Assembly: GCF_044810985.1 (NCBI RefSeq)
Contig: NZ_CP085242.1
Span: forward strand, 2,976,001-3,040,000
Direction: 5' to 3'
Source: Marinospirillum sp031581385
GTDB lineage: Bacteria; Pseudomonadota; Gammaproteobacteria; Pseudomonadales; Halomonadaceae
Length of the DNA: 64,000 nucleotides
Shown here in pieces: positions 9,369 through 19,307 of this stretch. The stretch's first letter is position 1. Every line of letters begins with the position of its first letter. The notes under the pieces were generated by a model. That model was given only the letters and a program-made list of their open reading frames with translations, was not told the origin of the DNA and made no database searches. A program made the translations under genes and the position numbers.

Positions 9369-10889
9369 ATGATTTATGCACAACCTGGTCAATCCGACTC
9401 CGTGACCCAATTCAAACCCCGTTATGACAATTTTATCGGTGGCCAATGGGTGCCACCGGTCAAGGGACAGTATTTTCAGAATGTTTCCCCGGTAACCGGA
9501 GAAAACTTCTGTGAAATTCCCCGCTCCGATGCAGCCGATATCGAACTGGCACTGGATGCAGCCCACAAGGCAAAAGCGGCCTGGGGGAAAACCTCAGTGA
9601 CTGAACGCTCCAACCTGCTGTTGAAAATAGCCGACCGCCTGGAGCAGAACCTGGAAGCCATAGCCGTAGCCGAAACCTGGGACAACGGCAAGGCTGTTCG
9701 GGAAACCCTGAATGCTGATGTTCCCCTGGCTGTTGACCACTTCCGTTACTTTGCCGGTGTGATTCGTTCCCAGGAGGGCTCAATCGGTGAAATTGACAAC
9801 AACACCGTTGCTTATCATTATCATGAGCCGCTGGGTGTTGTTGGACAGATTATTCCCTGGAACTTTCCGCTGCTGATGGCGGCCTGGAAAATGGCTCCGG
9901 CCCTGGCCACGGGTAACTGCATTATCCTCAAACCGGCCGAACAAACCCCCTGGTCCATTCTGAAATTTATTGAAGTGGTTGAAGACCTGCTGCCTGCAGG
10001 GGTTTTGAATGTGGTCAATGGCTATGGGGCAGAAGCCGGTCAGGCCCTGGCCACCAGCAAGCGCATTGCCAAGATTGCCTTTACCGGTTCCACGCCCGTT
10101 GGCTCGCACATCATGAAATGCGCCGCTGAAAACATCATCCCTTCCACGGTGGAATTGGGCGGTAAATCACCCAATATCTTTTTCAAGGATATACTGGATC
10201 ATGAAGACAGCTACCTGAGCAAATGCGTGGAAGGGGTGGTGCTGGCCTTTTTCAACCAGGGTGAAGTCTGCACTTGTCCTTCCCGCCTGCTGATCCAGGA
10301 AGAGATCTACGACACCTTTATTGCCAAGGTGATTGAGCGCAGTCAACAGATCAAGCGCGGCAACCCCCTGGATACTGAAATCATGGTGGGTGCCCAGGTG
10401 TCCGAGGAACAGTTCGACAAAATTCTCGGTTACTTTGATATCGGACGCGAGGAAGGTGCCGAAGTCCTGATGGGGGGTGGCAAGGAGCAGTTGGATAGTG
10501 AGTTCAACAAGGGCTACTATATTCAGCCCACGCTGCTCAAAGGTCATAACAAGATGCGCGTGTTTCAGGAAGAAATCTTTGGCCCGGTGGTTTCAGTCAC
10601 CACCTTCAAGGATGAAGAGGAAGCGCTGGCCATTGCCAACGACTCGGAATTCGGCCTGGGTGCTGGCCTTTGGACGCGTGACATGAACCGGGCCTATCGT
10701 ATGGGGCGGGGCATTGAAGCGGGCCGGGTGTGGACCAACTGCTATCATCACTATCCAGCCCACGCAGCCTTCGGTGGCTACAAAAAATCCGGTGTCGGCC
10801 GTGAAAACCACAAGATGATGCTGGAGCATTATCAACAAACCAAAAACCTGCTGGTCAGCTATGACGTCAACCCCATGGGCTTTTTCTGA
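9369..10889 (+). CDS. NAD-dependent aldehyde dehydrogenase, AldB/ExaC/AcoD type
   Basis: A 506-residue enzyme oxidising aldehydes (acetaldehyde in the best-known relatives) to acids. Signature elements: GQIIPWNFPLLMAAWK, FTGSTPVGSHI for NAD binding, catalytic Glu in VELGGKSPN, catalytic Cys in FNQGEVCTCPSR, and the C-terminal FGGYKKSGVGRE. The FNQGEVCTCPSR form and the length fit the AldB/ExaC group rather than betaine or succinate-semialdehyde dehydrogenases. A good Shine-Dalgarno (AAGAGG) precedes the ATG. The next gene, a FIST protein, begins 29 bases inside its 3' end, so the two are co-transcribed. Ethanol oxidation clusters of Pseudomonas hold the same enzyme with related regulators. 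Confidence 0.94.
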   Translation: MIYAQPGQSDSVTQFKPRYDNFIGGQWVPPVKGQYFQNVSPVTGENFCEIPRSDAADIELALDAAHKAKAAWGKTSVTERSNLLLKIADRLEQNLEAIAVAETWDNGKAVRETLNADVPLAVDHFRYFAGVIRSQEGSIGEIDNNTVAYHYHEPLGVVGQIIPWNFPLLMAAWKMAPALATGNCIILKPAEQTPWSILKFIEVVEDLLPAGVLNVVNGYGAEAGQALATSKRIAKIAFTGSTPVGSHIMKCAAENIIPSTVELGGKSPNIFFKDILDHEDSYLSKCVEGVVLAFFNQGEVCTCPSRLLIQEEIYDTFIAKVIERSQQIKRGNPLDTEIMVGAQVSEEQFDKILGYFDIGREEGAEVLMGGGKEQLDSEFNKGYYIQPTLLKGHNKMRVFQEEIFGPVVSVTTFKDEEEALAIANDSEFGLGAGLWTRDMNRAYRMGRGIEAGRVWTNCYHHYPAHAAFGGYKKSGVGRENHKMMLEHYQQTKNLLVSYDVNPMGFF

Positions 10890-12030
10890 AACCAGCCAAC
10901 CCCTGAAGGCTGCCAGCTCCTCTGCCAGTGATCCCTGGCAGGCAGCAAAGGAGCTGGCAACCCAACTGAACCACCCGGATTTGCGCTGGGTGGTTTTCTT
11001 TTGTTCGGCAGAATACCCCCTGCCGCAGCTGGCCCAGGCCCTGAATACGGAATTTGCAGGGCAGGAACTGGTAGGTTGTACCACGGCCGGTGAATTGGGG
11101 TTGCAGGGCTATGCCCAAGGCTCGATTACCGCGCTGGGCTTCAGTCAACAAGCTTTTTCCCTGGCGATTACCCTGATCCAGCCGCTGGAAAACTTTTCCC
11201 TGGCCAGTGCACAGCAGGAGGTCAACCAACTGCTGGAAACCAGCAAGCAAAACTTTTCCGGTCAGGGGCGGCATTTTGCAATGACCCTGTTTGATGGCTT
11301 GTCCAGTCAGGAAGAACTGGTTCTGGTTGCCCTGAATGCAGCTCTGGGTGGCATTCCTCATTTTGGTGGCTCAGCCGGGGATGATATCCGGCTGGCCAAT
11401 ACCCATGTCTTTGTGAAAGGTGCCTTTCATAACCGGGCTGCAGTCCTGATTTTGTTTACCACCTTGCTGCCTTTTGAAGTCTTCACCACCCATCACATGC
11501 AACCTCTGGAAACCAAGCTGGTGGTCACCGAAGCCGATGCCGCTCAGCGCCGGGTATACGAACTGAACGCCCGTCCGGCTGCTGAGGTATACGCCGAGCT
11601 GACCGCTGTTCCAGTCGAGCAGTTGTCACCTCTGACCTTTGCCCTGAACCCCCTGGCAGTGAAGCTGGGCCAGGATTTTTATGTGCGTTCCATCCAACAG
11701 GTGCATGCAGACCTCAGCCTGACTTTCTACTGTGCTGTGGGTAAAGGCAGTGTCCTGACCGCAATGCAGCCACAACCCTTGCTGCCGGATTTGCAGCAGT
11801 GTTTTGCGCGTATTCGGGAAAGAATCGGCAAACCCTTGATGACCCTGGGGTGTGATTGTTTTCTGAGGCGTCTGGAAAGTGAGCAGCAGGGAGAAAAAGA
11901 AGCCGCTTCAGCCTTCCTGCGTAAACACCGGGTCATAGGTTTCAATACCTATGGTGAGCACCATGCCGGTCTGCATATCAACCAGACCTTTACCGGTGTG
12001 GTGCTGGGAGAAGGTGATGCCAGCCAATAA
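10861..12030 (+). CDS. FIST-domain sensor protein, NosP-like
   Basis: A 389-residue cytoplasmic protein made of FIST N (about 40-220, with VGCTTAGELG and FGGSAGDDI) and FIST C (about 230-370) domains, with no membrane segment. FIST proteins encoded next to a hybrid kinase are the NosP family, haem proteins that bind nitric oxide and control the kinase NahK; the kinase gene here overlaps its 3' end by 14 bases. Haem binding cannot be read directly from the sequence. The first ATG overlaps the aldehyde dehydrogenase stop, and no strong ribosome site is seen before it, which suggests coupling. Product identity as FIST is firm; NO sensing is inferred from context. Confidence 0.85.
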   Translation: MTSTPWAFSETSQPLKAASSSASDPWQAAKELATQLNHPDLRWVVFFCSAEYPLPQLAQALNTEFAGQELVGCTTAGELGLQGYAQGSITALGFSQQAFSLAITLIQPLENFSLASAQQEVNQLLETSKQNFSGQGRHFAMTLFDGLSSQEELVLVALNAALGGIPHFGGSAGDDIRLANTHVFVKGAFHNRAAVLILFTTLLPFEVFTTHHMQPLETKLVVTEADAAQRRVYELNARPAAEVYAELTAVPVEQLSPLTFALNPLAVKLGQDFYVRSIQQVHADLSLTFYCAVGKGSVLTAMQPQPLLPDLQQCFARIRERIGKPLMTLGCDCFLRRLESEQQGEKEAASAFLRKHRVIGFNTYGEHHAGLHINQTFTGVVLGEGDASQ

Positions 12031-13393
12031 CTCCGATTCGCTGCAGCACCTCAAGGAAGAGAATCTGCGCCTGAAAAAAATCAATCGGGCGCTGATTGAA
12101 AGAGTTGAAGCTGGCAACAGCCTGTCAGAAGCGCCCTATGCCGCTTTTGAGCATGCCGCCGCCCTGGCTGAGCAGGTCAGGGAAAGAACCAGTGAACTGA
12201 CTCGTTTGAATACTCAGCTGCATCAGGAAATCAGGGAACGCAAAATGATGGAAACGAGTTTGCTGGAAGCCAAACAGGAAGCAGAAGCAGCCAATGTTTC
12301 CAAAAGCAAATTCCTCACCGCAGTCAGTCATGATCTCCTGCAGCCCCTGAATGCCGCCCGCCTGTTCACTTCGGCTCTGGAAGAAAAACAACTGGAACCC
12401 GTGACCAGCCAACTGGTGACTTCTGCCAGCCGCTCACTGAATGATGTGGAGTCTCTGCTGAGAACTCTAGTGGATATTTCCAAACTGGATGCCGGGGCCG
12501 TTCAGCCGGATAAAGCCTGCTTTTGTCTGGCAGAGTTACTGGATAATCTGGGCTCGGAGTACCAGCAGGTGGCCGCCAGTAAAAATTTGCAATTCAACTG
12601 GGTCAGCACCCAGACCTGGGTGGAAACGGATCAGCATCTTCTGGCCAGAATTTTGCGCAATTTTCTGGCCAACGCTTTGCGTTATACCCCAGCGGGTGGG
12701 CGTTTGTTGCTGGGTTGTCGGCGTCAAGCCGGCAGCCTGCTTATCCAGGTCTGGGATACTGGCCTGGGTATTCCCGAAGATCGGCTGGAAGATATTTTTC
12801 AGGAGTTTCAGCGTGTTCAGCTGGAGCCGGTGAATGGCAAGGATCAGGGGCTGGGCCTGGGGCTGGCCATCGTCGACAAGATGGCGAGAATGCTGGGGCA
12901 TCCGGTCAGGGTGGCTTCCTGGCTGGGCAGGGGTTCGATGTTCAGTGTTGAAGTGCCCCGAGTGAGAGCCGCCGAGATCAGCAGACTGTCAACGGACCCC
13001 TTGTTGAGCAAACAGAAGTGCCTGAACCTTGCCCGTGTATGGGTGCTGGATAACGACCCGGCCATCTGCGAAGGTATGCAGCAATTACTGGAATCCTGGG
13101 GTTGTCAGGTGATAACGGCAACGCATGCTGTGGAATTGGAGCAACAAGCCATCCGTGATTCCCTGGGGCCACAGCTGTTGGTCGTGGATTATCATCTGGA
13201 CAAGCAGGAATCCGGTCTGGATGCCGTGCGTTTGCTGAAAAGCCGTTTGCAGAAGGAACCGGCCGTGCTGGTGATTACCGCCAACCACAGCCACCAGTTG
13301 AAAGCCGAGGTCAAGCGTGAAGGTTATCAGCTGCTTTACAAGCCGGTTCGCCCCTTGCGCTTGCGCCAGGCTTTGGGACAGCTACTGGGTTGA
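12017..13393 (+). CDS. Hybrid sensor histidine kinase with receiver domain, NahK/VpsS-like
   Basis: A 458-residue soluble kinase. A coiled-coil lead (about 10-90) precedes the HisKA domain with phospho-accepting His105 in SHDLLQPLNAARL, an HATPase domain (ILRNFLANALRYTP, DTGLGIPEDR, GLGLGLAIVDKMA), and a C-terminal receiver with Asp391 in VVDYHLD. It has no transmembrane or PAS domain, so its input should come from a partner, namely the FIST protein immediately upstream. The ATG at 12017 is preceded by GGGAGAAGG and overlaps the FIST stop. Its 3' end overlaps by 12 bases the 3' end of the convergent response regulator. Confidence 0.9.
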   Translation: MPANNSDSLQHLKEENLRLKKINRALIERVEAGNSLSEAPYAAFEHAAALAEQVRERTSELTRLNTQLHQEIRERKMMETSLLEAKQEAEAANVSKSKFLTAVSHDLLQPLNAARLFTSALEEKQLEPVTSQLVTSASRSLNDVESLLRTLVDISKLDAGAVQPDKACFCLAELLDNLGSEYQQVAASKNLQFNWVSTQTWVETDQHLLARILRNFLANALRYTPAGGRLLLGCRRQAGSLLIQVWDTGLGIPEDRLEDIFQEFQRVQLEPVNGKDQGLGLGLAIVDKMARMLGHPVRVASWLGRGSMFSVEVPRVRAAEISRLSTDPLLSKQKCLNLARVWVLDNDPAICEGMQQLLESWGCQVITATHAVELEQQAIRDSLGPQLLVVDYHLDKQESGLDAVRLLKSRLQKEPAVLVITANHSHQLKAEVKREGYQLLYKPVRPLRLRQALGQLLG

Positions 13394-14020
13394 AAAGTGT
13401 TTCTGGGCTGCCAGGGCAAGCTGAACCCGGTTTTTGAGCTCCAGTTTATGCATGATGGCGGCAACATGCCCCTTGACCGTGGTTTCCGCAATCTGCAAGT
13501 GCCAGGCAATTTGTTTGTTGGACTCGCCCAGAGCCATGCGTTCCAGAACTTCCAGTTGTTTGCGGGTCAGCTGTTGCAGGGCAGCCGGGTGAGGGTCTTT
13601 GCTGAGGGTCGGTGTTTCGGCCTGACGGATACTGTGTGAAGGCAGGTAAACCTGTCCGGTCAGGAGCAACTGCAGAGCCCTGGCCATTTCTTCGCGCGGT
13701 GAGGCCTTGGATATAAAGCCGATGGCCCCTGCCGTGATGGCTTCGAGTACGACCTGGCGGTCATCCTCTGCGGAAATGATGACCACCGGAAGTGTGGGGC
13801 GCTGGGCATGAAGCCGACTGATACCCTCAAAGCCCTGCATACCCGGCATTTTCAGATCCAACAGCAAAAGGTCAACTTCTTCTCTTTGCTGGATCATCTC
13901 CAGAGTGGTGTCCAGGTTTTCGGTTTCCAGCAGCAGGGAACCCGGAAAGGTGGCCGCCACAACATCCATCATGGCTTCACGGAACAGGGGATGATCGTCG
14001 GCAATCAGAAAGGTATACAC
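13382..14020 (-). CDS. LuxR/NarL-family response regulator, AgmR/ErbR-like
   Basis: A 212-residue two-component regulator: receiver with acidic pocket IADDHPLFREA, phospho-acceptor Asp55 in LLLLDLKMPGMQG and conserved Lys in ISKASPRE, then a LuxR-type HTH (LTRKQLEVLERMALGESNKQ, about 148-205). From memory it is close to AgmR/ErbR, the glycerol/ethanol oxidation regulator of Pseudomonas, whose gene also lies beside NosP/NahK and ExaC genes. It is encoded convergently to the kinase with overlapping 3' ends, so the two are not one transcript. It may bind the tandem palindromes before the aldehyde dehydrogenase gene. Confidence 0.88.
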   Translation of the reverse strand: MYTFLIADDHPLFREAMMDVVAATFPGSLLLETENLDTTLEMIQQREEVDLLLLDLKMPGMQGFEGISRLHAQRPTLPVVIISAEDDRQVVLEAITAGAIGFISKASPREEMARALQLLLTGQVYLPSHSIRQAETPTLSKDPHPAALQQLTRKQLEVLERMALGESNKQIAWHLQIAETTVKGHVAAIMHKLELKNRVQLALAAQKHFSTQ

Positions 14021-14034
14021 CGGTTGCTGTTCTC

Positions 14035-14259
14035 CTAAGTAGAAACCCTTTCAATGGAAACAAATTGCCCCTGGTCATTGTAGGTAATACGAAACAGCCC
14101 GTGGATGCCGTTGCTGTCAACCATGTTGCGCAGCAAACGGCGCGGGAAAATAATGCTGCGCCCGTCTACGGTGTGGGTTCTGGCATTGGGTGCCTGGCTG
14201 GTATAAAACTCCAGGCACTCGCTTACCCCCATGTTCAGGCGCACATAAACACTAGGCAT
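14035..14259 (-). CDS. DUF2835 family protein
   Basis: A 74-residue protein of unknown function, typical in length for DUF2835. The conserved core FPRRLLRNMVDSNGIHGLFRIT and the C-terminal GQFVSIERV pattern match the family as I recall it. No signal peptide or membrane segment. It begins 17 bases after the stop of the glutamate dehydrogenase gene on the same strand and is probably its last operon member. It is followed after 15 bases by the start of the response regulator, so read-through into that gene is possible. Confidence 0.75.
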   Translation of the reverse strand: MPSVYVRLNMGVSECLEFYTSQAPNARTHTVDGRSIIFPRRLLRNMVDSNGIHGLFRITYNDQGQFVSIERVST

Positions 14260-14275
14260 TGACGGTCAGTGATCG

Positions 14276-17200
14276 CTACTCAGAGTCGTGGATACTCAGA
14301 ACTGCCAGCTGGCGCATGGCGACAGCAAACAGCGGATAACCTACATTAGTGCCACCCCGGACCTCATGCAAGAGATTTTGCCAGCGTTCCACCTGCAGGG
14401 CATAGTGTTGCAGCCACTGCTCCATCCGGGCTTCGAGATCGCTGGAGCCTCCTTCCAGAGCCAACAGACTGACCGTCAACTGCCGGTGGCGATCATCCAG
14501 CTCATCCCGGTAGGCTTCCCTGGCCATGGCTTCCCAGCTGTCATGCACGGGCAGATCAACGATCTGTTGCTTCAACCAGGGCAACTGCAGCTGTTGGCCC
14601 AGCAGGAAGTAGGCTTCCGTCACCTGGGTCAGCGGCTGTTCGGTTTCCCTTTCCCCCTGAATGATATTCAAGGCCGAATAGAGGTGACCGATACCTGCCA
14701 GGCGCGATGCCAGTTCTTCAGGCACTCCATTGGCCGTCATCTGGTCACAGCGTACCTGCCAGGCTTGTTTTTCATCGCCGCTCAAGCGCTGGGCAATCTG
14801 CTCGGTGATCAACTGCACCTTGGGTGCAAAATAGTCGACTGCCTCTCTGGCGGTCAGACCGGCAAAGCGGTTGCGTACCAGCCAGCGGGTGGCCAGGCGC
14901 AACATGCGGGTCAGATCATGCATCAGTTGCAGTTGCAGACTGGCATCCACCTGGTGATCCAGGGATTCAATAGCACTCCAGAGGTTGACCAGGTCAAAGA
15001 CATCCCTGGCCACTGCATAACCCCGCACTATGTCCGGCACACTCAAGGCAGCATTATCCTTGAGGCGGTGGACAAAGGTGATGCCCATGCGATCCACCAG
15101 TTCGTTGACCAGCATGGTGGTAATCAGCTCACGTTTGAGGCGGTGATTCTCCAGGGGCTGGGCATAACGTTCCAGAATCACACCAGGAAATGCCCGTTTC
15201 AGAGCCTGGCCCAACCAGGGGTCTTCAGGAACCTCTGATTCCAGCACTGAATTCTTGATGTCGGCCTTGGCATAAGCGAGAAGCACCGAGAGTTCCGGGC
15301 GGGTCAGCCCCTTGTGTTCGGCTTCACGATCCTGCAGTTCATCGTCGGAGGGCAAAAATTCCAGCTCTCTGTCCAGCTTGCCTTCCGCTTCCAGGGTATT
15401 GATCAGGCGGCGGTAGTGGCCCAGGCTTTTACGGCTGTCCAGGTCGGCAATGGCCAGAGCCTGGGCCTGGGTATAGTTGTCTTTCAGAACCAGGTCAGCC
15501 ACTTCTTCGGTCATGTCTTCCAGCAGCTGATCGCGTTGCTTGCGGGTCAGGTCACCGGCCTGCATCACCTGCTGCAGAAGGATCTTGATGTTGACCTCAT
15601 GGTCGGAACAGTTCACGCCACCGGCATTGTCGATAAAGTCCGTATTGAAGCGCACGCCGGAGAGGGCTGCCTCGATGCGACCTTTCTGGGTGAAGCCCAG
15701 ATTGCCGCCTTCACCCACCACCCGGCAGCGCAACTGGTTACCATCAATGCGCAGGATGTCATTGGCCTTGTCACCGACCTCGGCATGAGTTTCATCCCTG
15801 CCTTTGACATAGGTGCCGATACCGCCATTCCAGATCAAATCAAGAGGAGCCTGCATCAAGGCATTGATCAGCTCGGCTGGAGTCATGCGTGTGGCCTGAA
15901 TACCAAAGCGCTCCTGCATCTGGAATGTCAGAACGATGCTTTTGGCTTCCCGTGAGAAGATGCCACCGCCTTCGGAGATGAGTTCTTTTTTGAAGCTGTC
16001 CCAACCGGCTCTTTCCTTGAACATCCGCTGGCGCTCCTTGAAGCTGGCTGCGGCATCCGGGTTGGGGTCAATGAAGATGTGTTTGTGGTTGAAGGCGGCC
16101 ACCAGGCAGATGTGTTCCGATAACAGCATGCCATTACCAAACACATCCCCGGCCATGTCGCCAATGCCCAGTACGGTGAATTCCTCTTTCTGGACATTGA
16201 TACCCAGTTCGCGGAAGTGGCGCTGCACACTGACCCAGGCACCCCGGGCGGTAATGCCCATTTTCTTGTGGTCATAACCGGCACTGCCGCCGGAGGCAAA
16301 AGCATCCCCCAGCCAGAAGTCATAATCGGCAGAGATGCCGTTGGCAATGTCCGAGAAGGTGGCTGTGCCCTTGTCGGCGGCCACCACCAGATAGGAGTCG
16401 TCTTCATCCTGGCGTACAACCCGCTCAGGAGGCATAACCTGTCCCTGGTTGAGGTTGTCGGTGATGTCCAGAAGGCCGGAAATGAAGGTTTTATAGCAGG
16501 CAATGCCTTCGGCCTGAAAGGCTTCACGGTCACTGGCATCCGGCAGTTGTTTGCAGATAAAGCCGCCCTTGGCCCCCACTGGCACGATCACCGCATTCTT
16601 GACCTGCTGGGCCTTGACCAGCCCCAGGACTTCCGTGCGGAAATCCTCATGACGATCCGACCAGCGCAGGCCACCGCGGGCTACCTTGCCATAGCGCAGA
16701 TGCACCCCTTCCACTCTGGGTGAATAGACAAAAATCTCAAAGCGCGGGCGGGGCTGGGGGATATCACTGATGGCACTGGGTTCCAGCTTGAAGCTGATGT
16801 AGGTTTTGGCATCACCGGCTGGCGTCCACTGGTAAAAGTTGCTGCGCAGGGTTGCGCTGATCAGCTCCATGTAGCGGCGCAGGATGCGGTCTTCACTGAG
16901 GCTGGCCACTTTTTCCAGGGCCTGGTCAAGCTGTTGCTGGCACTGGTTGCAGGCTGCCTCTGAGCGGGAGATATCAGGATTGAAGTGGAGATCGAAGAGG
17001 GTCACCAGCTTGCGGGTCAAGTCCGGGTGATTGACCAGAGTGGCGGCAATATAGTCCTGGGAAAAGGTTGAACCGATCTGTTTCATATAGCGGGCATAGC
17101 CGCGCAGCAGGGCAACCTCTCTCCAGCTCAGCCCGGCGGAGAGCACCAGGCGGTTAAAAGAATCACTTTCAGCCTGGCCCAGCCAGGTTTTCAGGAAGGC

Positions 17201-19129
17201 ATCCTGGAAGATGTCTTTGACCTGGGTGAGATCCAGATTTTCCAGTCCCCTGATGGCAACATCCAGGGAAAAGTCATGCATCCAGCAGTTTTCATCACCA
17301 CGGCGGATTTCATAGGGCCGCTCACCCAGCACCCGAAGCCCCAGGTTTTCCAGTACCGGCAGCACATCGGAAAGCAGGAGCGGCTCACCTTTCTGGAAGA
17401 GTTTGAAACGCAGCAGGTCGGCTTCCTCGACGGTGCGATAAAGGCTCAGGGCAATGGTTTTGTCTCCCTTGAGCATTTCAAAATGCTGGATGTCATTGAC
17501 TGCATGGCGGGGACTGAAATCATCGCAATAGGCGGCTGAAAAACCATCCTTGTAAAAACGCATCAGTTGATTGGCTTGGTCTTCACCCAGGCTTTCGGTC
17601 AGGGCACTGTGCAGGGAGTCATTCCAGGAACGGGTGACCTGGATGACCCTTTGTTCAATTTCCCGGGCGTCGTATTGCACGCCTTCAGGCTGGCGGAAGC
17701 TGAGAATATACTGGGTGCGGCAGAGAATGGATTCTGAGAAGTAGGTGGTGAATTCAACAAAATCGGCATCCAGAGCCTCGCAGAGAACCTTCTGGGTTTT
17801 ATGGCGGATATCCGTGCTGTAAATATCCCTGGGCATATAAACCAGCACCGAATAAAGCTGGCCGTAGCTGTCCTTGCGGATAAATACCCGCACCTTGCGT
17901 CTTTCACGGATATTGAAAATACCCAGAGTGGTTTTGGTCAGTTCATCAATGCCAATCTGGAAAAGGTCATCACGCGGATAGACATCCAGAATCTGCATCA
18001 GCTGGCGGCCATTATGGGCATCCATCTGCATGCCGGCACGCTTGATGACTGCCTTGACCTTCTGGCGCAGCACAGGAATGTCCCGCGGGGTCTGGATGTA
18101 AACGTTGGAGGTATAAAGCCCCATGAAACGCAGCTCGCCCTTGACCTGGCCCTGGGCATCAAAGGTCTTGATGCTGATGTAATCCGGGTGTGCCGGACGA
18201 TGCACCCGCGCCTTCTGGGGAGCCTTGGCAAAACTCAAGAGGTCGGGAATCAGAATAAAGGGGTTGTCATGCAGGGCTGAACCGGGCACGCAGGTGCTTG
18301 CTGTTTGTTCATCACGCAGCAAGCCTAGGCCGGAGCCGTCAATCCGGCAGAGTTGGGTTTTGCCTTCCTTGTCCTGCAACTGGTATTCATCATAGCCCAG
18401 AAAGGTGAAGTGATCGGCCGTCAGCCACTCAAGGAATTCGGCGGCTTCTTCTATGTCATCCTTGTCGAGTCTTTTGCTCAGTTGCTCTTGCAGGTTTTTA
18501 TCCTTCAGGGTCTGGCAGGCTTCCAGAGCTTTTTCACGCATGGGTGAAAAATCCACCACTGAAGTGTGCACTTCGGCAAGAATATCCAACAGGGTGGCCT
18601 GCAGATCCTGGATTTCTTCATTGCTCAAACAGTCAACCTCGATCAGGATCAGGGACTCTTCCTGCCCCTTGTCTGCATCCAGCGGCAATAACTGTTTGAG
18701 CTGACCCTTGCTGTTGCGCTCACTGCGCAGGATGGCATTGTGGATGGTGTGCAGGGTGAGATTGCGCTGATTGAGCTCCATGCGCATGGAGTCAACCAGG
18801 AACGGCATGTTGGGGTTGAGAAGCTGGATCAGGGTGTGGGGAGACTGCCAGCCATCTTTTTCGAAATCGGGATTGAAGATCTTGAGTTTGGGTTGGGTGC
18901 GTTTGTCTTTTTTCTGCAGTTCAAAATCCTGCAAAAAATTCCACAAGGAAACCGTGGTGCCATAAAAGGTTTCTTCCGGCCACATCGAAAGCTCATCAAT
19001 AGCAGCGGTTTCGTAGAGACGCCTTGCAAAATCTATAACCTGTTCACAGGTTTGTTCCGGCAGGTGGCGAGACAGGGGCTCTCTAAGAGTACCAATCAGT
19101 TCCAGTAGGGCGGTTTGCATCTTTTGCAT
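14276..19129 (-). CDS. gdhB: NAD-specific glutamate dehydrogenase, large (180-kDa) class
   Basis: A 1,617-residue enzyme catalysing glutamate plus NAD to 2-oxoglutarate, ammonium and NADH, mainly in amino-acid catabolism. The size, the N-terminal ACT-like regulatory part (LLNPNMPFLVDSMRMELNQR), the central catalytic stretch (GGLRWSDRHEDFRTEVLGLV, VPVGAKGGF, GIGDMAGDVFGNG) and the long C-terminal region fit the 180-kDa class of Pseudomonas and Streptomyces. I start it at the ATG at 19129, preceded by GGAG seven bases upstream, rather than 45 bases earlier. It is divergent from the MoxR operon and followed by a DUF2835 gene. In a diazotroph such an enzyme recycles nitrogen from glutamate. Confidence 0.95.
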   Translation of the reverse strand: MQKMQTALLELIGTLREPLSRHLPEQTCEQVIDFARRLYETAAIDELSMWPEETFYGTTVSLWNFLQDFELQKKDKRTQPKLKIFNPDFEKDGWQSPHTLIQLLNPNMPFLVDSMRMELNQRNLTLHTIHNAILRSERNSKGQLKQLLPLDADKGQEESLILIEVDCLSNEEIQDLQATLLDILAEVHTSVVDFSPMREKALEACQTLKDKNLQEQLSKRLDKDDIEEAAEFLEWLTADHFTFLGYDEYQLQDKEGKTQLCRIDGSGLGLLRDEQTASTCVPGSALHDNPFILIPDLLSFAKAPQKARVHRPAHPDYISIKTFDAQGQVKGELRFMGLYTSNVYIQTPRDIPVLRQKVKAVIKRAGMQMDAHNGRQLMQILDVYPRDDLFQIGIDELTKTTLGIFNIRERRKVRVFIRKDSYGQLYSVLVYMPRDIYSTDIRHKTQKVLCEALDADFVEFTTYFSESILCRTQYILSFRQPEGVQYDAREIEQRVIQVTRSWNDSLHSALTESLGEDQANQLMRFYKDGFSAAYCDDFSPRHAVNDIQHFEMLKGDKTIALSLYRTVEEADLLRFKLFQKGEPLLLSDVLPVLENLGLRVLGERPYEIRRGDENCWMHDFSLDVAIRGLENLDLTQVKDIFQDAFLKTWLGQAESDSFNRLVLSAGLSWREVALLRGYARYMKQIGSTFSQDYIAATLVNHPDLTRKLVTLFDLHFNPDISRSEAACNQCQQQLDQALEKVASLSEDRILRRYMELISATLRSNFYQWTPAGDAKTYISFKLEPSAISDIPQPRPRFEIFVYSPRVEGVHLRYGKVARGGLRWSDRHEDFRTEVLGLVKAQQVKNAVIVPVGAKGGFICKQLPDASDREAFQAEGIACYKTFISGLLDITDNLNQGQVMPPERVVRQDEDDSYLVVAADKGTATFSDIANGISADYDFWLGDAFASGGSAGYDHKKMGITARGAWVSVQRHFRELGINVQKEEFTVLGIGDMAGDVFGNGMLLSEHICLVAAFNHKHIFIDPNPDAAASFKERQRMFKERAGWDSFKKELISEGGGIFSREAKSIVLTFQMQERFGIQATRMTPAELINALMQAPLDLIWNGGIGTYVKGRDETHAEVGDKANDILRIDGNQLRCRVVGEGGNLGFTQKGRIEAALSGVRFNTDFIDNAGGVNCSDHEVNIKILLQQVMQAGDLTRKQRDQLLEDMTEEVADLVLKDNYTQAQALAIADLDSRKSLGHYRRLINTLEAEGKLDRELEFLPSDDELQDREAEHKGLTRPELSVLLAYAKADIKNSVLESEVPEDPWLGQALKRAFPGVILERYAQPLENHRLKRELITTMLVNELVDRMGITFVHRLKDNAALSVPDIVRGYAVARDVFDLVNLWSAIESLDHQVDASLQLQLMHDLTRMLRLATRWLVRNRFAGLTAREAVDYFAPKVQLITEQIAQRLSGDEKQAWQVRCDQMTANGVPEELASRLAGIGHLYSALNIIQGERETEQPLTQVTEAYFLLGQQLQLPWLKQQIVDLPVHDSWEAMAREAYRDELDDRHRQLTVSLLALEGGSSDLEARMEQWLQHYALQVERWQNLLHEVRGGTNVGYPLFAVAMRQLAVLSIHDSE

Positions 19130-19307
19130 GGTGGCTCCAATCCTTATTGTTCTTGATGACAGCGACTCCCGCAACGTAAGTCGAGTCAGTGTCGTGTTAT
19201 GCTATGTCCATCAAAACGCGTATTGCCTTTCCGAGCAAGACTTCATGCTGCCTTTGCATAGTGAATGCTGTTTAGGGAAGTGCTAAACACAGGATAGACC
19301 AGAGACG

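Noticed and set aside
14288..15955. Several long plus-strand frames opposite gdhB
   Set aside because: Antisense shadows of a well-conserved enzyme gene; no independent motifs.
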